This document shows positions 10,326-17,215 of a stretch of 64,000 bases of DNA, in pieces (the stretch's first letter is position 1; every line of letters begins with the position of its first letter). Both the position numbers and the translations under genes were made by a program. The notes below the pieces were generated by a model. It was not told where the DNA came from. It saw only the letters and a list, made by a program, of their open reading frames with translations, and did no database searches. Where the stretch lies: IMG/VR virus record IMGVR_UViG_3300017763_004709, positions 1 through 64,000 of that record. One strand, 5' to 3'. Origin of the DNA: a virus.

Positions 10326-10466
10326 ATGATTTTTATAGATAATCAACCCCCTTCAACCTTAGTAAGAGTATGTAGATATCAACATCCAGAATTAGTATGG
10401 AACACAAGACAATACTGGATATGGGAGTGGCAAACTTGTCCTCTCGGAATTATTAGAAATAAATAA
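10326..10466 (+). CDS. Small hypothetical protein, 46 aa
   Basis: A 46-residue frame starting at ATG 10326 and ending at TAA 10464-10466, filling the gap between two membrane-protein genes. It is rich in Trp and Tyr (YWIWEWQTC) and has two cysteines about 22 residues apart. No strong ribosome site is visible. The fit to the gap and its unusual aromatic composition suggest a real gene; function unknown. Confidence 0.45.
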   Translation: MIFIDNQPPSTLVRVCRYQHPELVWNTRQYWIWEWQTCPLGIIRNK

Positions 10467-10485
10467 TTTCAAAGGAGAACTACAT

Positions 10486-10854
10486 ATGGCAGCTGCAAAA
10501 ACACTGCAACCTGATTCTATTTTTGCGGAACTAGACGCAGATGGAGATGGTATAATCACAGACGAAGAAATGTCTCGTGCAAAAGAAATAGCAGAATTTG
10601 AACATAAACGTAATATGCAAGAAAACGAAGATAAAAAAGAAGATCAAATAAGGGCTATGGCATGGTTTGCTCTTTGGGGTATGTTACTGTATCCTATTTT
10701 AATATTAGCTACTTCTTTTTTAGGAGTAAAGGATGCCGCACAGTTAATAGGAGATATAGCTCCTACTTATTTTGTAGCTATTGCCGGACTAGTTGCTGCA
10801 TTCTTTGGTGCTCAGGCATACTCAAAATCAAAAACTAGTACAGATAAAAAATAA
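10486..10854 (+). CDS. EF-hand membrane protein
   Basis: A 122-residue protein with a canonical calcium-binding EF-hand loop, DADGDGIITDEE, at about residues 17-28. A charged helix follows, then two membrane segments (about 57-77 and 88-108). Its start is well supported by AAAGGAG. It sits among small membrane proteins next to the spanins, so a role in lysis timing or membrane attachment is possible, but calcium sensing is inferred only from the motif. Confidence 0.6.
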   Translation: MAAAKTLQPDSIFAELDADGDGIITDEEMSRAKEIAEFEHKRNMQENEDKKEDQIRAMAWFALWGMLLYPILILATSFLGVKDAAQLIGDIAPTYFVAIAGLVAAFFGAQAYSKSKTSTDKK

Positions 10855-10868
10855 AAAGGAGACAACAA

Positions 10869-11096
10869 TTGGAAAATAAATATCAAAAATGGATAGATAT
10901 GGCTACTGCTGTAGATTCTTGGAGAATATTTCCTAGACTATTTATTACTACTTATATTTACTTATTATATAAAGTGGTTGTATGGTACATGGGAATAGAA
11001 GATCCTACTATGGAGCAATCAGGTTTAGTAAGTATAGTAGTAGGTGCGGGTGCTGCATGGTTTGGCCTATATACCGGATCGGGAAAAAGTAAATAA
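10869..11096 (+). CDS. Small membrane protein, TTG start
   Basis: A 75-residue protein with two hydrophobic segments (about 22-42 and 50-68); the second contains VVGAGAAWFGLYTGSG. The start is TTG, chosen because AAAGGAG lies eight bases upstream and no ATG fits. The size and two-helix layout would suit a holin, but many phage membrane peptides look alike. It directly follows the EF-hand gene. Confidence 0.5.
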   Translation: MENKYQKWIDMATAVDSWRIFPRLFITTYIYLLYKVVVWYMGIEDPTMEQSGLVSIVVGAGAAWFGLYTGSGKSK

Positions 11097-11257
11097 AAAA
11101 AGTAAATATTACTGTAGCAGACTTAGTATTGTTTATGGTAATTTTTATTGTATGGTTAGATACTTCTTGGTTAGATATAACCTACTCAAAGTATGTGCTT
11201 AAAATACAAGACTTTGTTGAAAGTATTTTTCCTTTTCTATCATTTTTATTATATTAA
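11093..11257 (+). CDS. Small membrane peptide, possible ATA start
   Basis: An open frame of up to 54 residues overlaps the stop codon of the previous gene. It reads as a single membrane segment (VADLVLFMVIFIVWLDTSW) with a hydrophobic C-terminus, and ends just before a strong terminator. The only initiator-like codon near the 5' end is ATA at 11093, which overlaps the upstream TAA as ATAA; the following residues KKVNITV look like a normal N-terminus. A later TTG or ATG would remove most of the membrane segment. The start therefore remains uncertain. Confidence 0.4.
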   Translation: MKKVNITVADLVLFMVIFIVWLDTSWLDITYSKYVLKIQDFVESIFPFLSFLLY

Positions 11258-11260
11258 ACT

Positions 11261-11286
11261 AAAAAGAGGGCATAAGCCCTCTTTTT
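11261..11286. terminator. Bidirectional intrinsic terminator
   Basis: Perfect 10-bp stem AAAAAGAGGG / CCCTCTTTTT around a CATAAG loop, with U-tracts available on both strands. It ends the plus-strand tail and lysis operon and the converging minus-strand operon. Confidence 0.9.
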
Positions 11287-11287
11287 T

Positions 11288-11671
11288 TTATACTGCTTCT
11301 CGTATCATTGAGAAATAGTTTCGTGAGTAATAACCTTCTAACTCTTTATAACTTCCTAATAGTTTTCCATTCATATAAATACAAGGAGAATAATTCAACC
11401 CTTTTGATATAGCTTCTTGAGCAGTAGACTCACTATGAGTTTGATGGTGTATATGCTCTTCTCCATGTTCTTTTAGCAATTGTAGTGCTTTTTGTGACCA
11501 ATCACAGTTAGGTATAGATACCATACTCCAAACTACTTTTTTTGAGTTATCTTTCAGCCAGCTTGCTGGCTTAGGCGGAGACGGGATAGTCTCTTCTTTT
11601 TTTACAGGTATAGGCTTCTTAACGGGGTTAGGTTTATTAGTAGCTTTAGCTGTAGTAGATTTTTCTGTCAT
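11288..11671 (-). CDS. Glutaredoxin-like protein with Lys/Pro-rich N-terminal tail
   Basis: A 127-residue protein. Residues 1-45 form a Lys, Pro and Thr-rich disordered tail; the rest is a glutaredoxin-like fold with the active-site motif CDWS (about residues 55-58) and a C-terminal MNGKLLGSYKEL, the usual glutathione-site region. The second active-site cysteine is Ser, as in monothiol types. It is last in the operon with groES, thyX and a flap nuclease. It could reduce the phage ribonucleotide reductase, although a CxxC glutaredoxin at 52718 is a better candidate. Confidence 0.7.
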   Translation of the reverse strand: MTEKSTTAKATNKPNPVKKPIPVKKEETIPSPPKPASWLKDNSKKVVWSMVSIPNCDWSQKALQLLKEHGEEHIHHQTHSESTAQEAISKGLNYSPCIYMNGKLLGSYKELEGYYSRNYFSMIREAV

Positions 11672-11682
11672 AATTAACTCCT

Positions 11683-11970
11683 TTAATGTAATATACCTAG
11701 AATATCAGACTCTTTTACTATTAGAAGATCTTCTCCATCAATAGTTACTTCTGTGCCTGACCACTTACCAAACAAAATAGTATCTCCCGTAGATACAGAT
11801 AAGGGTACTAATTCCCCATTATCTTTTCTTATTCCTTTGCCACAAGCTACTACTGAACCTTCTGCAGGTTTTTCTTTAGCACTTTCAGGAATTATAATAC
11901 CTCCTGAAGTAGTTTCTTCTGTTTCTGTTCGTCTAACAAGCACCCGATCTTGAAGAGGTGTTAATGCCAT
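11683..11970 (-). CDS. groS: GroES co-chaperonin
   Basis: A 95-residue protein matching Hsp10 throughout: [10 protein letters not shown] at the N-terminus, a mobile loop with [10 protein letters not shown] and a C-terminal ILGILH. The length is normal. GroES forms the lid of the GroEL chamber; no GroEL is seen in this window, so it would work with the host GroEL, as T4 gp31 does. The ribosome site GGAG lies just upstream. It is encoded between the glutaredoxin-like gene and thyX. Confidence 0.93.
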   Translation of the reverse strand: MALTPLQDRVLVRRTETEETTSGGIIIPESAKEKPAEGSVVACGKGIRKDNGELVPLSVSTGDTILFGKWSGTEVTIDGEDLLIVKESDILGILH

Positions 11971-11982
11971 AATATTTTCTCC

Positions 11983-12648
11983 TTATGTTAATTTATTTAC
12001 TATAGGGAATATAGATGCAATAACATCAGCGCATGCATGTGCTATATCCATGTGTTCTTTTTGTGTGCCGTTAGCACTTCTTAGCTCAATATAGTGTACC
12101 CAGCTACGTATAGACCCATTCATATATAGCTTAGTTTTAGTATTACCCTCTGGCAGTACCGCTCGTGCTTGTTCTTTTGCTATACCATTATCTATAGCCC
12201 ACTCATAAGCCGTAATAGCAGAATGCCAAACATTACGCTGATGTTGTTCCCATACTGTGTGTAAATTTACATCATCAGTAATAACGCTATTCTGTCTATT
12301 TTTAGTATCCTGTAGTCTAGCTTTTCTAGGAACAAAAACATCTCCCATTTCTGAAGGATTTGCGTACCTCTGAGAAAACTCTTGAAAAGCAAAAGACCTG
12401 TGCCTAACTATTTGATGAGCAATATCTCTAGTAGTTTCGATCTCCATTACTACATTTGCCATCTCTAAAGGCGACCAATGTTGATGTTTAATTAAATACT
12501 TAATAAGTCTTTCACTTGTTTCTGTGTTTATCTGTGCCGCAGGGTTTGATACTTTTGCACAAAAAGCAATTAGCTCTTGTAAGTCAGTTAACCCTTCTTC
12601 TTCAAATACTTCTGTAGCTTTACTATAGCTTACTAATTTTACTTTCAT
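11983..12648 (-). CDS. thyX: FAD-dependent thymidylate synthase ThyX
   Basis: A 221-residue protein with the ThyX signature RHRSFAFQEFSQRY (about residues 81-94) and the C-terminal motif RSWVHYIELR. ThyX methylates dUMP to dTMP using methylene-tetrahydrofolate and reduced FAD. Normal length for the family. It joins the ribonucleotide reductase in making deoxynucleotides for an AT-rich genome. It lies two bases after the flap nuclease gene in the same operon. Confidence 0.95.
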   Translation of the reverse strand: MKVKLVSYSKATEVFEEEGLTDLQELIAFCAKVSNPAAQINTETSERLIKYLIKHQHWSPLEMANVVMEIETTRDIAHQIVRHRSFAFQEFSQRYANPSEMGDVFVPRKARLQDTKNRQNSVITDDVNLHTVWEQHQRNVWHSAITAYEWAIDNGIAKEQARAVLPEGNTKTKLYMNGSIRSWVHYIELRSANGTQKEHMDIAHACADVIASIFPIVNKLT

Positions 12649-12650
12649 TA

Positions 12651-13502
12651 TTATACCTTTGTTAGGGCTTCACCCATAATTGTTTTTATAACTTCAGGAT
12701 TTTCTGACATATTAATAGCTTCTTCTAAATAAGTATTTAGATCCATTAGTTGTTTATTAAGTAATAGTATTTCTTTACCACTATTTAAGTTTTGTATGTA
12801 TTTAGCCTTACCTGCTATAGGTAGATTGTTAATCAGATTATCTAAATTTTTGTATTCTTTTACTAAAGATTGACTACGTTTTTTACCTATACCATCAATA
12901 CCCATAATCCCATCACTTTTATCTCCTTCAATAATTCTAGAGAATAAAAACTCTTGAGGAGTAAACTGCCAATCTTCATGTAAAGAGTCTAGAGTTATTT
13001 CTTTTCTAGAGAATAGATTGAATATATTAACATTATGATCTAGTAGTTGATATAAATCTCTATCGCTAGATACAATCCATACATTGTCATACTGTTCTTT
13101 TAGATTATTTGCTAGGTACGTTATTAGATCATCAGCTTCAATACCTTTAAATTTGTAATGTTCAAAAGGTAATAACTCTGTGGTATCTTTTAAACAGTTG
13201 AAAAAACCTGTGAATCTAATTTTTTCTTCTTCTGTTCTCTCTACTTTTCTATTTTGTTTATACCCAGGATAAATAGCTTTTCTATAAGAAGAAGCGCCTA
13301 CATCAAAGCAACAAACTATTCGTTTCGCAGAATAGCTTTTTCCTAGACTACTAATAGTTTTAATGTACTCTTGAGAGTAATCATCAAAGTTAGGTCTATG
13401 TAAGTATCTAAAAGCTACATTATTCGCATCAATCAAAAGAAGGTTGTTTTCTTCATATTTATCTTGTTCTAGCTCGGCTAGATCATTCCAACTTGCACTC
13501 AT
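12651..13502 (-). CDS. 5'-3' exonuclease / flap endonuclease
   Basis: A 283-residue protein of the FEN-1 type, like T5 D15 or T4 RNase H. Motifs: LLIDANNVAFR (metal-binding Asp), GIEADDLITYLA, SSDRDLYQLL and EGDKSDGIMGIDGIGKK, the last being the helix-hairpin-helix region. It removes RNA primers and 5' flaps. The phage DNA polymerase lacks this domain, so the function is supplied separately. A TTGCTT-17-TATTAT promoter lies 26 bases upstream. Confidence 0.92.
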   Translation of the reverse strand: MSASWNDLAELEQDKYEENNLLLIDANNVAFRYLHRPNFDDYSQEYIKTISSLGKSYSAKRIVCCFDVGASSYRKAIYPGYKQNRKVERTEEEKIRFTGFFNCLKDTTELLPFEHYKFKGIEADDLITYLANNLKEQYDNVWIVSSDRDLYQLLDHNVNIFNLFSRKEITLDSLHEDWQFTPQEFLFSRIIEGDKSDGIMGIDGIGKKRSQSLVKEYKNLDNLINNLPIAGKAKYIQNLNSGKEILLLNKQLMDLNTYLEEAINMSENPEVIKTIMGEALTKV

Positions 13503-13527
13503 TAAATTTTCTCCATATTTATACTTT

Positions 13528-13556
13528 ATAATATAATATATTTAATCACTAAGCAA
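13528..13556 (-). promoter_or_regulatory. Sigma-70-like promoter for the flap nuclease-thyX-groES operon
   Basis: On the minus strand, TTGCTT and TATTAT are separated by exactly 17 bases, 26 bases before the ATG at 13502. The same form recurs at several other sites in the window. Confidence 0.7.
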
Positions 13557-13568
13557 GTTAAATCTAAC

Positions 13569-14015
13569 TTAAGTAGGTTCTAATTTTACAGCCTCTAACA
13601 CCCACTCATCAAATAAACCCATTTTAAAGTATAAGTCATCTACTCTAACAGTTATTTGATTAGACACCTCAACTTCATTAGCCCAACAACAGTATACTTT
13701 ACCTCTATCCCACTTATATATTAATAGTGGTTCTTTTTTCATAGTATCTGCTTCTCTTATAGTTTGTTTCCAAAAGTCTAATAGTAAAGCAGATTTTTTA
13801 GCTGTTAATAAATTATTCCAATTTATTTCTTTGTGATGTTTAGCCTCTATACAATATGTAAAATTTGGAAGCCAAGGACAGTATACGTCTCCTTTGAGAT
13901 ACTCTAATGCGCCTGATAAGGGCACTCTTTCAAACTTATTATTAAAATGTTTAGAAAAAAGATCTCTAACTACGTACTCAAAACTTCTTCCTTTAGTTTT
14001 ACTTTTACTACTCAT
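13569..14015 (-). CDS. PD-(D/E)XK endonuclease, Holliday junction resolvase-like
   Basis: A 148-residue protein. It opens with KTKGRSFEYVVRDLF, the N-terminal helix typical of Hjc-like and related nucleases. It then has RVPLSGA, a GD (about residue 43) and CIEAKHHKEI (about 56-65), which together form the D...ExK catalytic core. The region IYKWDRGKVYCCW is usual in phage relatives. It probably cuts branched DNA or debranches replicating genomes. The ATG at 14015 was preferred to one 18 bases upstream because AAAGGAG stands just before it. Confidence 0.7.
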   Translation of the reverse strand: MSSKSKTKGRSFEYVVRDLFSKHFNNKFERVPLSGALEYLKGDVYCPWLPNFTYCIEAKHHKEINWNNLLTAKKSALLLDFWKQTIREADTMKKEPLLIYKWDRGKVYCCWANEVEVSNQITVRVDDLYFKMGLFDEWVLEAVKLEPT

Positions 14016-14073
14016 AATATCTCCTTTGTACAATACTAATATAAAAAAGAACCATAAGTCTAATATAATATAA

Positions 14074-14100
14074 AAAAAGAGCCCTTATTGGACTCTTTTT
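14074..14100 (-). terminator. Intrinsic terminator of the electron-transfer cassette
   Basis: An AAAAAGAG / CTCTTTTT stem, one mismatch and two more G-C pairs around a five-base loop, with seven T residues following on the minus strand. It lies just downstream of the last cassette gene (14110). Confidence 0.8.
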
Positions 14101-14109
14101 ACTTTTATA

Positions 14110-14283
14110 CTACAAGTATTTACCATCAGGAGTATGAGTACTTGAGTTATACCAAGCCCATATAATACAATTAAACTTACTGTAACGACTATACCAAGGG
14201 CCTATATCCGTTACACCAAGACACCAACCTTGATGTCTTAAGTGATAATACCAGTCAACAATTCTTTTATATCGTTGGATCAT
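14110..14283 (-). CDS. Hypothetical 57-aa aromatic-rich protein
   Basis: Last gene of the cassette. The protein is basic at the N-terminus (MIQRYKRIVDWYYH) and rich in Trp, Tyr and Cys (QGWCLG, IIWAWYNSS). The ATG at 14283 overlaps the end of the preceding gene by 17 bases and has GGAGAG just upstream. No family recognised. Its place after three electron-transfer-related genes suggests a linked role, perhaps an assembly partner (weak inference). Confidence 0.5.
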   Translation of the reverse strand: MIQRYKRIVDWYYHLRHQGWCLGVTDIGPWYSRYSKFNCIIWAWYNSSTHTPDGKYL

Positions 14284-14455
14284 ACTGCTCTCCATTATAG
14301 CCTGGATATGTATCTTTATCTTGAACACCAGAGTTGCAGCCCACAACTACGATTAATAAAAATACTATAGACCATAAGGTTACTCTTTTACTCCACATAA
14401 TAAACAAGTTAAAAGTTTTCTCTGCTTCTATTTGTGCTTGCTCTCTTGGTGTCAT
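14267..14455 (-). CDS. Small membrane protein resembling aa3 oxidase subunit IV
   Basis: A 62-residue protein with a polar N-terminus (EAEKTFNLFIMWSKR) leading into one membrane helix (about residues 26-42) and a polar tail. The pattern EKTF-x2-FI-x-W, followed by a Val/Ile-rich helix, recalls the small subunit IV of alphaproteobacterial aa3 cytochrome oxidases. The helix also ends VVVGC, which could be a lipobox, so a lipoprotein is the alternative. Its start overlaps the upstream DoxX-like stop as ATGA. Confidence 0.4.
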   Translation of the reverse strand: MTPREQAQIEAEKTFNLFIMWSKRVTLWSIVFLLIVVVGCNSGVQDKDTYPGYNGEQYDPTI

Positions 14456-14853
14456 ATTCTATTACCTTTTAGTGCAAAATACATTCCACCTACCCATAGT
14501 AAGACATGGAAATGATCATACAATATTACGTCCCAAAAACTTTCTGGTTGGCTTGTCCATATAACTCCAGTCAATATACTTGCAATAGTAATACCTGAGA
14601 AACGTGTAATTAGATCGCCTATCTCTTTAAAATACTTTTGATGGATGATCAAACCTCCTACTAACAATCCTAACCCTGCTCCTAGTTCACCTAGTACAAC
14701 AAAAGCCCAGACAAGTAATGTTAGTTCTACAGGGGAGTCTTCTACATTAATTGGCCACTTGTCAAGACCTTGCTGTAGAAAAACTACAACAAGGGGGATT
14801 CTTAACAACCAATGAGTCATACAAAACTCTGGAATACGGCTTACCCAACTCAT
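14452..14853 (-). CDS. DoxX-like integral membrane protein
   Basis: A 133-residue protein with four predicted membrane segments (about 15-30, 45-68, 83-101 and 110-127). The opening RIPLVVVFLQQGLDKWP and the following ELGAGLGLLVGGL fit the DoxX/DoxD family, small membrane proteins linked to quinol oxidation and thiol redox balance. The ATG overlaps the pseudoazurin stop (ATGA), so the two are translationally coupled. Inferred role: membrane redox partner in the same pathway as pseudoazurin. The family call is by pattern only. Confidence 0.6.
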   Translation of the reverse strand: MSWVSRIPEFCMTHWLLRIPLVVVFLQQGLDKWPINVEDSPVELTLLVWAFVVLGELGAGLGLLVGGLIIHQKYFKEIGDLITRFSGITIASILTGVIWTSQPESFWDVILYDHFHVLLWVGGMYFALKGNRI

Positions 14854-15269
14854 AGCTCAGCCAATAGTTCTTTTAGTTTCTTCTTTGACTTGCCACGAAC
14901 TTTGGCACCTGAGATATCATTGTCTCCGTCACCTACAACAACAATAGCAATCATGCCCATTGTTTTGTGTGGAGTACACTGATACAAATACACACCCGGT
15001 GTATCAAATGTAATAGAAACTTCTTTGCTAAGTTTTGATTTTTTTGGTGCTTTCCATCCATCTGGGCCCGCAATAAATTCTACATTGTGACCTTTTTGTG
15101 TTGGTAGCCAAGTAATTGTATCGCCTACATCAATACGTGCGATATCTTCACTGTACACCATTTTAGCGCCATCATCACGCTTGTTTAACATTTCGATAGT
15201 CATGTCTTCTGCAAATGCTGGTGTCGCTAATGATGCCATTATAGCAACTGTATATAGTAATTTTTTCAT
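14850..15269 (-). CDS. Pseudoazurin-like blue copper protein
   Basis: A 139-residue protein with a clear signal peptide (MKKLLYTVAIMASL...PAFA, cleavage near 20). The mature part is a cupredoxin with all four type-1 copper ligands visible: His in KGHNVEF, then Cys, His and Met in YQCTPHKTMGM. The C-terminus has the helical extension of pseudoazurins rather than plastocyanins (KVRGKSKKKLKELLAEL). Pseudoazurin carries electrons in the periplasm to reductases such as copper nitrite reductase. The start at 15269 has AAGGAA upstream; longer frames run into the previous gene. Confidence 0.88.
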   Translation of the reverse strand: MKKLLYTVAIMASLATPAFAEDMTIEMLNKRDDGAKMVYSEDIARIDVGDTITWLPTQKGHNVEFIAGPDGWKAPKKSKLSKEVSITFDTPGVYLYQCTPHKTMGMIAIVVVGDGDNDISGAKVRGKSKKKLKELLAEL

Positions 15270-15270
15270 T

Positions 15271-15453
15271 TTATTTCCTTTTGTTATGCATTTCTTGAAT
15301 CTGCAATATACAACGTTTGGCTTCCTCGTGGTAACCCATTCTTGCGAGCTCCGCTGCTGCTCTGGAGTACCCAATCGTCTGTGTAAACCGATCTAAGGAA
15401 GACCACAAACCCGACAAGGGTGAGAAGATATAGTTTGTTACTAAAGCTGTCAT
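15271..15453 (-). CDS. DUF1127-related small protein
   Basis: A 60-residue protein. The C-terminal half SRAAAELARMGYHEEAKRC resembles the short helical partners of DUF1127 (YjiS) proteins in alphaproteobacteria. The ATG overlaps the upstream stop as TAATG and has a strong AGGGGG ribosome site. It lies one base before the pseudoazurin gene. Small DUF1127 proteins bind RNA and tune RNA turnover in some alphaproteobacteria (family knowledge); the role here is inferred. Confidence 0.6.
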   Translation of the reverse strand: MTALVTNYIFSPLSGLWSSLDRFTQTIGYSRAAAELARMGYHEEAKRCILQIQEMHNKRK

Positions 15454-15686
15454 TATAGCCACCCCCTATTTTCAATTTTAGAGCCTGAACGAGCTACATG
15501 GTAAATGTCGCCTCGGGTAAGACCTATATCTTCTAAGTCATAGTCTGATAATCTAGATAGCTCTTTTATAGTTTGTTTAGTTATGCGCTTTTGTTTATAA
15601 TACTGTGCAAAAGTTCGTAAAGAATCTATTAAGTTTTCAATTATTTTAGTAGAGAAATTATGTGCTATTAATATATGCTGTGTCAT
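15453..15686 (-). CDS. DUF1127 (YjiS-like) protein
   Basis: A 77-residue protein whose second half contains TIKELSRLSDYDLEDIGLTR, the hallmark of DUF1127, followed by GDI. The N-terminal half is helical and basic. The ATG at 15686 forms a TAATG overlap with the upstream gene; an ATG nine bases earlier is possible. DUF1127 proteins are mainly proteobacterial, and abundant in alphaproteobacteria, so this gene probably came from a host. It may act on RNA stability. Confidence 0.82.
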   Translation of the reverse strand: MTQHILIAHNFSTKIIENLIDSLRTFAQYYKQKRITKQTIKELSRLSDYDLEDIGLTRGDIYHVARSGSKIENRGWL

Positions 15687-15847
15687 TATACCCATCCTCT
15701 TAAGTTAGGATTCATGTTCCCGTATATTAATTTCTTTTGTCTTCTCTCTAGGTCTACTAGGTCAGTAGATTGAGCTAGGTACTCATTAATTCTTTCTTGC
15801 TCTGTTTTTGGTTTTAATTTACTAAATAGTCTTTTTAAAAGTTTCAT
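15686..15847 (-). CDS. DUF3563-like small protein
   Basis: A 53-residue protein starting at ATG 15847 with GGAG upstream. The central segment EYLAQSTDLVDLERRQKKL matches the core of DUF3563 proteins, and it ends LRGWV, much as the next gene ends RGWL. It is the first gene of the cassette, and its stop overlaps the next ATG as TAATG. Function unknown; related short genes often stand beside DUF1127 genes. Confidence 0.55.
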   Translation of the reverse strand: MKLLKRLFSKLKPKTEQERINEYLAQSTDLVDLERRQKKLIYGNMNPNLRGWV

Positions 15848-15869
15848 GTTTTTCTCCTTCTATACTTAT

Positions 15870-15898
15870 AGTATATAATAAAAAGGCTCAAAAAACAA
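15870..15898 (-). promoter_or_regulatory. Promoter of the electron-transfer cassette
   Basis: Minus strand TTGTTT, 17 bases, TATACT, placed 23 bases before the first cassette ATG. A TTGACA further upstream has no fitting -10 box at normal spacing. Confidence 0.55.
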
Positions 15899-15919
15899 CT
15901 ATAATTATGTCAAACCCGG

Positions 15920-15936
15920 TATGCACAGTTTGCATA
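15920..15936. promoter_or_regulatory. Perfect 6-5-6 palindrome, possible operator
   Basis: TATGCA, five bases, TGCATA: a perfect dyad about 22 bases upstream of the cassette's -35 box. Its size and symmetry suit a dimeric regulator. No matching regulator was identified. Confidence 0.35.
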
Positions 15937-15964
15937 GCTTAGAGGTACAAAATGCTAAAATAAA

Positions 15965-15990
15965 ATAACCAGAGATTGCTCTCTGGTTAT
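15965..15990 (-). terminator. Intrinsic terminator after tRNA-Thr
   Basis: An 11-bp perfect stem ATAACCAGAGA / TCTCTGGTTAT with a four-base loop, followed on the minus strand by TTTATTTT. It closes the minus-strand operon that ends nrdA-nrdB-tRNA-Thr and insulates the cassette beyond it. Confidence 0.85.
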
Positions 15991-15996
15991 AATTAA

Positions 15997-16072
15997 TGGT
16001 GCTCCCACACGGACTCGAACCGCGGACCTATTGATTACAAATCAATTGCTCTACCAGCTGAGCTATAGGAGC
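15997..16072 (-). tRNA. tRNA-Thr (TGT)
   Basis: A complete cloverleaf: acceptor GCTCCTA / TGGGAGC, anticodon loop TTTGTAA giving anticodon TGT, T-loop GGTTCGAGTCC and encoded CCA. Its 5' end lies one base after the nrdB stop codon, so it must be cut out of the nrd mRNA. Confidence 0.95.
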
Positions 16073-16073
16073 T

Positions 16074-17204
16074 TTATAAACTAAATCCTTCGAATGATTT
16101 ATCACTAACATCTTTTTTTGTGCCACCGATAACATAACTAGAAATTTCAGTTTCTTGAGGGGCTACTTGTACTTCTGCCCCACTTATCCATTTTTGAGTC
16201 CAAGGAAGAGGGTTAGCTCTAGGAACACTAAAATCAGGCTTTACTCCTGCAGCTACTAGTCTTTTATGAGTTATCCACTCTACGTAGTCACTTAGTAATT
16301 GAGCATTCAAACCAATCATTGAACCATCTTTAAATAAGTATTCTGCCCATTGTTTTTCCTGCTCCATAGCTTCTGTAAACATACTTCTAACAGTATCCTC
16401 ACACTCAGGAATAATAGTAGCATAATCAGGATCATCTTTAGGTAATAATTTAATCATTTGCTGTGTGGAGGCAAGATGTAAGTTTTCATCGCGGGCAATT
16501 AATTTAATAATCTTAGCGTTGCCTTCCATCTTCTTTAGTTCGGCAAATGCCCAACTACATGCAAAGCTTACATAGAAACGAACACCTTCTAAGATATTAA
16601 CACTAGCTATGCAAAGATACAATAATTTTTTAAGCTCATACATATCAACTACGTACTTTTCACCATTAATTGTGTGGGTTCCCTCACCAAATAATTGATA
16701 TAGTTTGCTTAATCTTAGAAGCTCATCATAGTACTTAGTAATATCAGAGGCGCAGTCTGTGATCTCAGTAACATTCATCATCTCATCAAATATAATACTA
16801 GGATTAGTATAAATATTTCTAATAATATGAGTGTAGCTACGAGAGTGAATAGATTCACTAAAAGTCCAAGTTAAAATCCAATTTTCTAACTCTGGAAGAC
16901 CTACTATTCCTCCAAAAGCTTCTACAGGAGCTCTTCCTTGAACAGAATCTAGTAAGATTTGCCGTTTTAAGTTTGCAGTAAAAATATGCTGCTCATGCTC
17001 TGTTAAACCTCTAAAATCTTTACTATCTTTAGTTACATCTATCTCTTCTGGGCGCCAAAAGAAACCTAACTGCTTATCTGTAAGTTTATCAAATTGTTTA
17101 TACTTTAAAGTATCATACCTCTGAATGTCTACTCCTCCTTCGGGATCTAAAAACATTAGGGAGGTTAAGTGTTTATTTCTGCTGTTTTCATTTAATACTG
17201 ACAT
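16074..17204 (-). CDS. nrdB: Ribonucleotide reductase class Ia, beta subunit
   Basis: A 376-residue NrdB-type diiron protein. The core reads FWRPEEIDVTKD and LTEHEQHIF (early metal-site Glu), then LDSVQGRAP, SIHSRSYTHI (Glu and His ligands) and ARDENLHLA (second Glu and His pair). It holds the tyrosyl radical that starts ribonucleotide reduction. The ATG at 17204 has AAAGGAAA upstream and was preferred to an ATG 24 bases earlier. It follows nrdA directly and abuts tRNA-Thr. Confidence 0.95.
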   Translation of the reverse strand: MSVLNENSRNKHLTSLMFLDPEGGVDIQRYDTLKYKQFDKLTDKQLGFFWRPEEIDVTKDSKDFRGLTEHEQHIFTANLKRQILLDSVQGRAPVEAFGGIVGLPELENWILTWTFSESIHSRSYTHIIRNIYTNPSIIFDEMMNVTEITDCASDITKYYDELLRLSKLYQLFGEGTHTINGEKYVVDMYELKKLLYLCIASVNILEGVRFYVSFACSWAFAELKKMEGNAKIIKLIARDENLHLASTQQMIKLLPKDDPDYATIIPECEDTVRSMFTEAMEQEKQWAEYLFKDGSMIGLNAQLLSDYVEWITHKRLVAAGVKPDFSVPRANPLPWTQKWISGAEVQVAPQETEISSYVIGGTKKDVSDKSFEGFSL

Positions 17205-17215
17205 AATTTTTTCCT

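Noticed and set aside
14334-14564. Plus-strand frame opposite the DoxX-like gene
   Set aside because: It is antisense to three overlapping minus-strand genes with ribosome sites and has no supporting features.
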